Below are positions 62,841 to 64,000 of a DNA stretch of 64,000 bases, in pieces (within the stretch, counting starts at the first letter, position 1; each line of letters begins with the position of its first letter). Under the pieces are notes generated by a model that was not told the DNA's origin, did no database searches, and worked only from the letters and a program-made list of their open reading frames with translations. The DNA lies in the NCBI RefSeq assembly GCF_024125425.1, contig NZ_JAMXWN010000010.1, positions 62,001 through 126,000 of the forward strand, in the 5' to 3' direction. Source of the stretch: Sporolactobacillus kofuensis (GTDB taxonomy: Bacteria > Bacillota > Bacilli > Bacillales > Sporolactobacillaceae). The position numbers and the translations under genes were made by a program.

Positions 62841-64000
62841 GCAAGCGGATGACTCTATTTCGAAAGACACTCATAAAGCTTACGATCCTCAACGCTGCAC
62901 TGCTGATTCTGCTTTTGAGTTTATTGGGCAGCACTGTATACTTTTATGAAAAAAAGGTGTTGTTTCAGGGAAGCGATCGTGCGCTTCGTCAGGCTGCTTC
63001 AGATTTCGACAGGCATCCATTTAACGGTCTTGGTGAACCACATGTGCGTGACATTCGCGTGCCGACTGTGATCCTCGATTCGAAAAATAAAGTGATCACC
63101 TCCATGCCTGCAGGTATTATCGATACCAAAGCCATGAAACCGTTTTTGGTGAAAAGGTCCAATGTAATTGTTGAAAAACATGTCTATTGGCTACGCGGCG
63201 AATACTATCACATGATCCGAAAGCCATGGAACCCGGACCAAAAGCAGACATTGTATGTATACTTTATTATGAATGTTGACCCTGAGCGCAATTTACTCAA
63301 TACACTGCTTTCAATTATTCTCTACGGTCTGGCGATCGGTGCTGTTGTCTCAGTGGTGGTCGGCTATTTTCTTGCACGGCGCGCGCTACGTCCGATCGAA
63401 ACTGCTTGGAACAGGCAGAATCGATTTGTTGCCGATGCGTCGCATGAACTGCGGACGCCGCTGTCTATCATTCAATTAAAAATTGAAGGACTGCTCCGCC
63501 AGCCACGGCAAAGGGTGCAGGATGTTGGTGAAGATATAGCGGTTATGCTGGATGAAACGCGACGACTGTCGAAACTTGTTGCCAATCTGCTTACGTTGGC
63601 ACGTTCGGACGCCAACAGGCTTGAAGTCAATCTTGTACCTCTTGATCTAAGCACAATGCTGAAGAAAGTGACCGAGCCATTTGCGGAAATGGCAGAGTTC
63701 GAGGAAAAAAGTTTCACACTTGCGGGGACAGAAGAACCCATTTATATTAATGGAGATGAGCAGCGAATCCATCAGTTGCTCGTGATCCTTTTAGATAATG
63801 CGATGAAGTTTACACCGAAGGGCGGGAAGATCTCGGTCGCTTGCACACGGGAGAACAAATCCGCGCATTTATCGGTTTCTGATAGTGGATGTGGCATTTC
63901 TGAAGACGATCTGAAACATATTTTTGATCGATTCTACCAAGCCGATAATGCTAGATCCGGCCAAAAGGGCACTGGTCTCGGCTTGTCGATTGCGCAGTGG
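62837..64000 (+). CDS. Sensor histidine kinase, 5' part (runs off window)
   Basis: The frame stays open for 388 codons to the window end. It has a first helix (LTILNAALLILLLSLLGST near residue 15), an extracellular domain of about 130 residues and a second helix near residue 160. The H-box FVADASHELRTPLSII (His near residue 203), N-box LLVILLDNAMKFT near residue 315, G1 DSGCGISEDDL and G2 GTGLGLSIA at the very end follow. GTG 62837 overlaps the regulator stop (GTGA); ATG 62849 is an alternative. No HAMP domain is evident. Only the last residues are missing. Confidence 0.93.
   Translation, partial: MSKRMTLFRKTLIKLTILNAALLILLLSLLGSTVYFYEKKVLFQGSDRALRQAASDFDRHPFNGLGEPHVRDIRVPTVILDSKNKVITSMPAGIIDTKAMKPFLVKRSNVIVEKHVYWLRGEYYHMIRKPWNPDQKQTLYVYFIMNVDPERNLLNTLLSIILYGLAIGAVVSVVVGYFLARRALRPIETAWNRQNRFVADASHELRTPLSIIQLKIEGLLRQPRQRVQDVGEDIAVMLDETRRLSKLVANLLTLARSDANRLEVNLVPLDLSTMLKKVTEPFAEMAEFEEKSFTLAGTEEPIYINGDEQRIHQLLVILLDNAMKFTPKGGKISVACTRENKSAHLSVSDSGCGISEDDLKHIFDRFYQADNARSGQKGTGLGLSIAQW

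Noticed and set aside
1-64000. Prophage, transposon, CRISPR or toxin-antitoxin system
   Set aside because: No integrase, transposase, phage structural, cas or recognisable toxin-antitoxin genes were found in the window.

Overview
The window reads as ordinary chromosome of a low-to-mid GC Firmicute of the order Bacillales. The evidence is strong AGGAGG-type ribosome binding sites with frequent TTG and GTG starts, S-box, T-box and purine leaders, a KimA-type potassium transporter, an arginine-type RocB protein, YuzB and YwnA/YwnB homologues, and interspersed repeats of a type I remember from other Bacillaceae. An oxygen-independent ribonucleotide reductase next to an Mn/Fe superoxide dismutase suggests a facultative or microaerobic life. 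I cannot name the species; a Sporolactobacillus-like or Bacillus-like lineage is a guess. I see no prophage, transposase, CRISPR array or rRNA.

Layout. 1-2455: end of a nucleoside ABC importer (ATPase fragment plus two permeases). 2.5-7.9 kb: maltose/galactoside-type acetyltransferase, histidine phosphatase, tRNA-Gly(CCC), the ACT/UPF0210 pair, a small unknown gene and exopolyphosphatase. 8.0-13.4 kb: galE, an S-box controlled methionine importer (metQ-metN-metP), psiE and manganese pyrophosphatase. 13.4-18.0 kb: an interspersed repeat, nitroreductase, a HELSH membrane protein, 6-phosphogluconolactonase, a YuzB homologue, sodA and a 21-bp degenerate tandem repeat. 18.0-27.3 kb: a probable guanidino/arginine and purine utilisation island: a riboswitch-controlled amidohydrolase, a divergent amidinotransferase-family hydrolase, RocB-like M20 hydrolase, a polar amino acid ABC importer, a LysR regulator and a class III aminotransferase. 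27.4-32.6 kb: a tiny membrane protein, GntP permease, nrdD-nrdG with NrdR boxes, and rnhA. 32.8-38.2 kb: panE, a C39-like protein, a large SH3b/glucosaminidase autolysin and uppP. 38.5-51.3 kb: one arginine biosynthesis operon argCJBD-carAB-argFGH behind an arginine T-box. 51.7-56.9 kb: a ParB-like protein, YceI, a YwnA/YwnB pair with two operators, rpiA, a glycerophosphodiesterase and a DMT permease. 57.2-64 kb: kimA and an operon of adaptor, ATPase, permease, response regulator and histidine kinase, which runs off the window.

How it fits together. The cell can make arginine de novo when charged tRNA-Arg is scarce, and a separate island appears able to import and break down arginine-like guanidino compounds to ornithine and then glutamate semialdehyde. 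The amidohydrolase beside it sits behind a purine aptamer whose P1 strand is also the 5' arm of the terminator, so the leader should act as an ON switch. That leader and the island it borders are the most interesting parts of the window.
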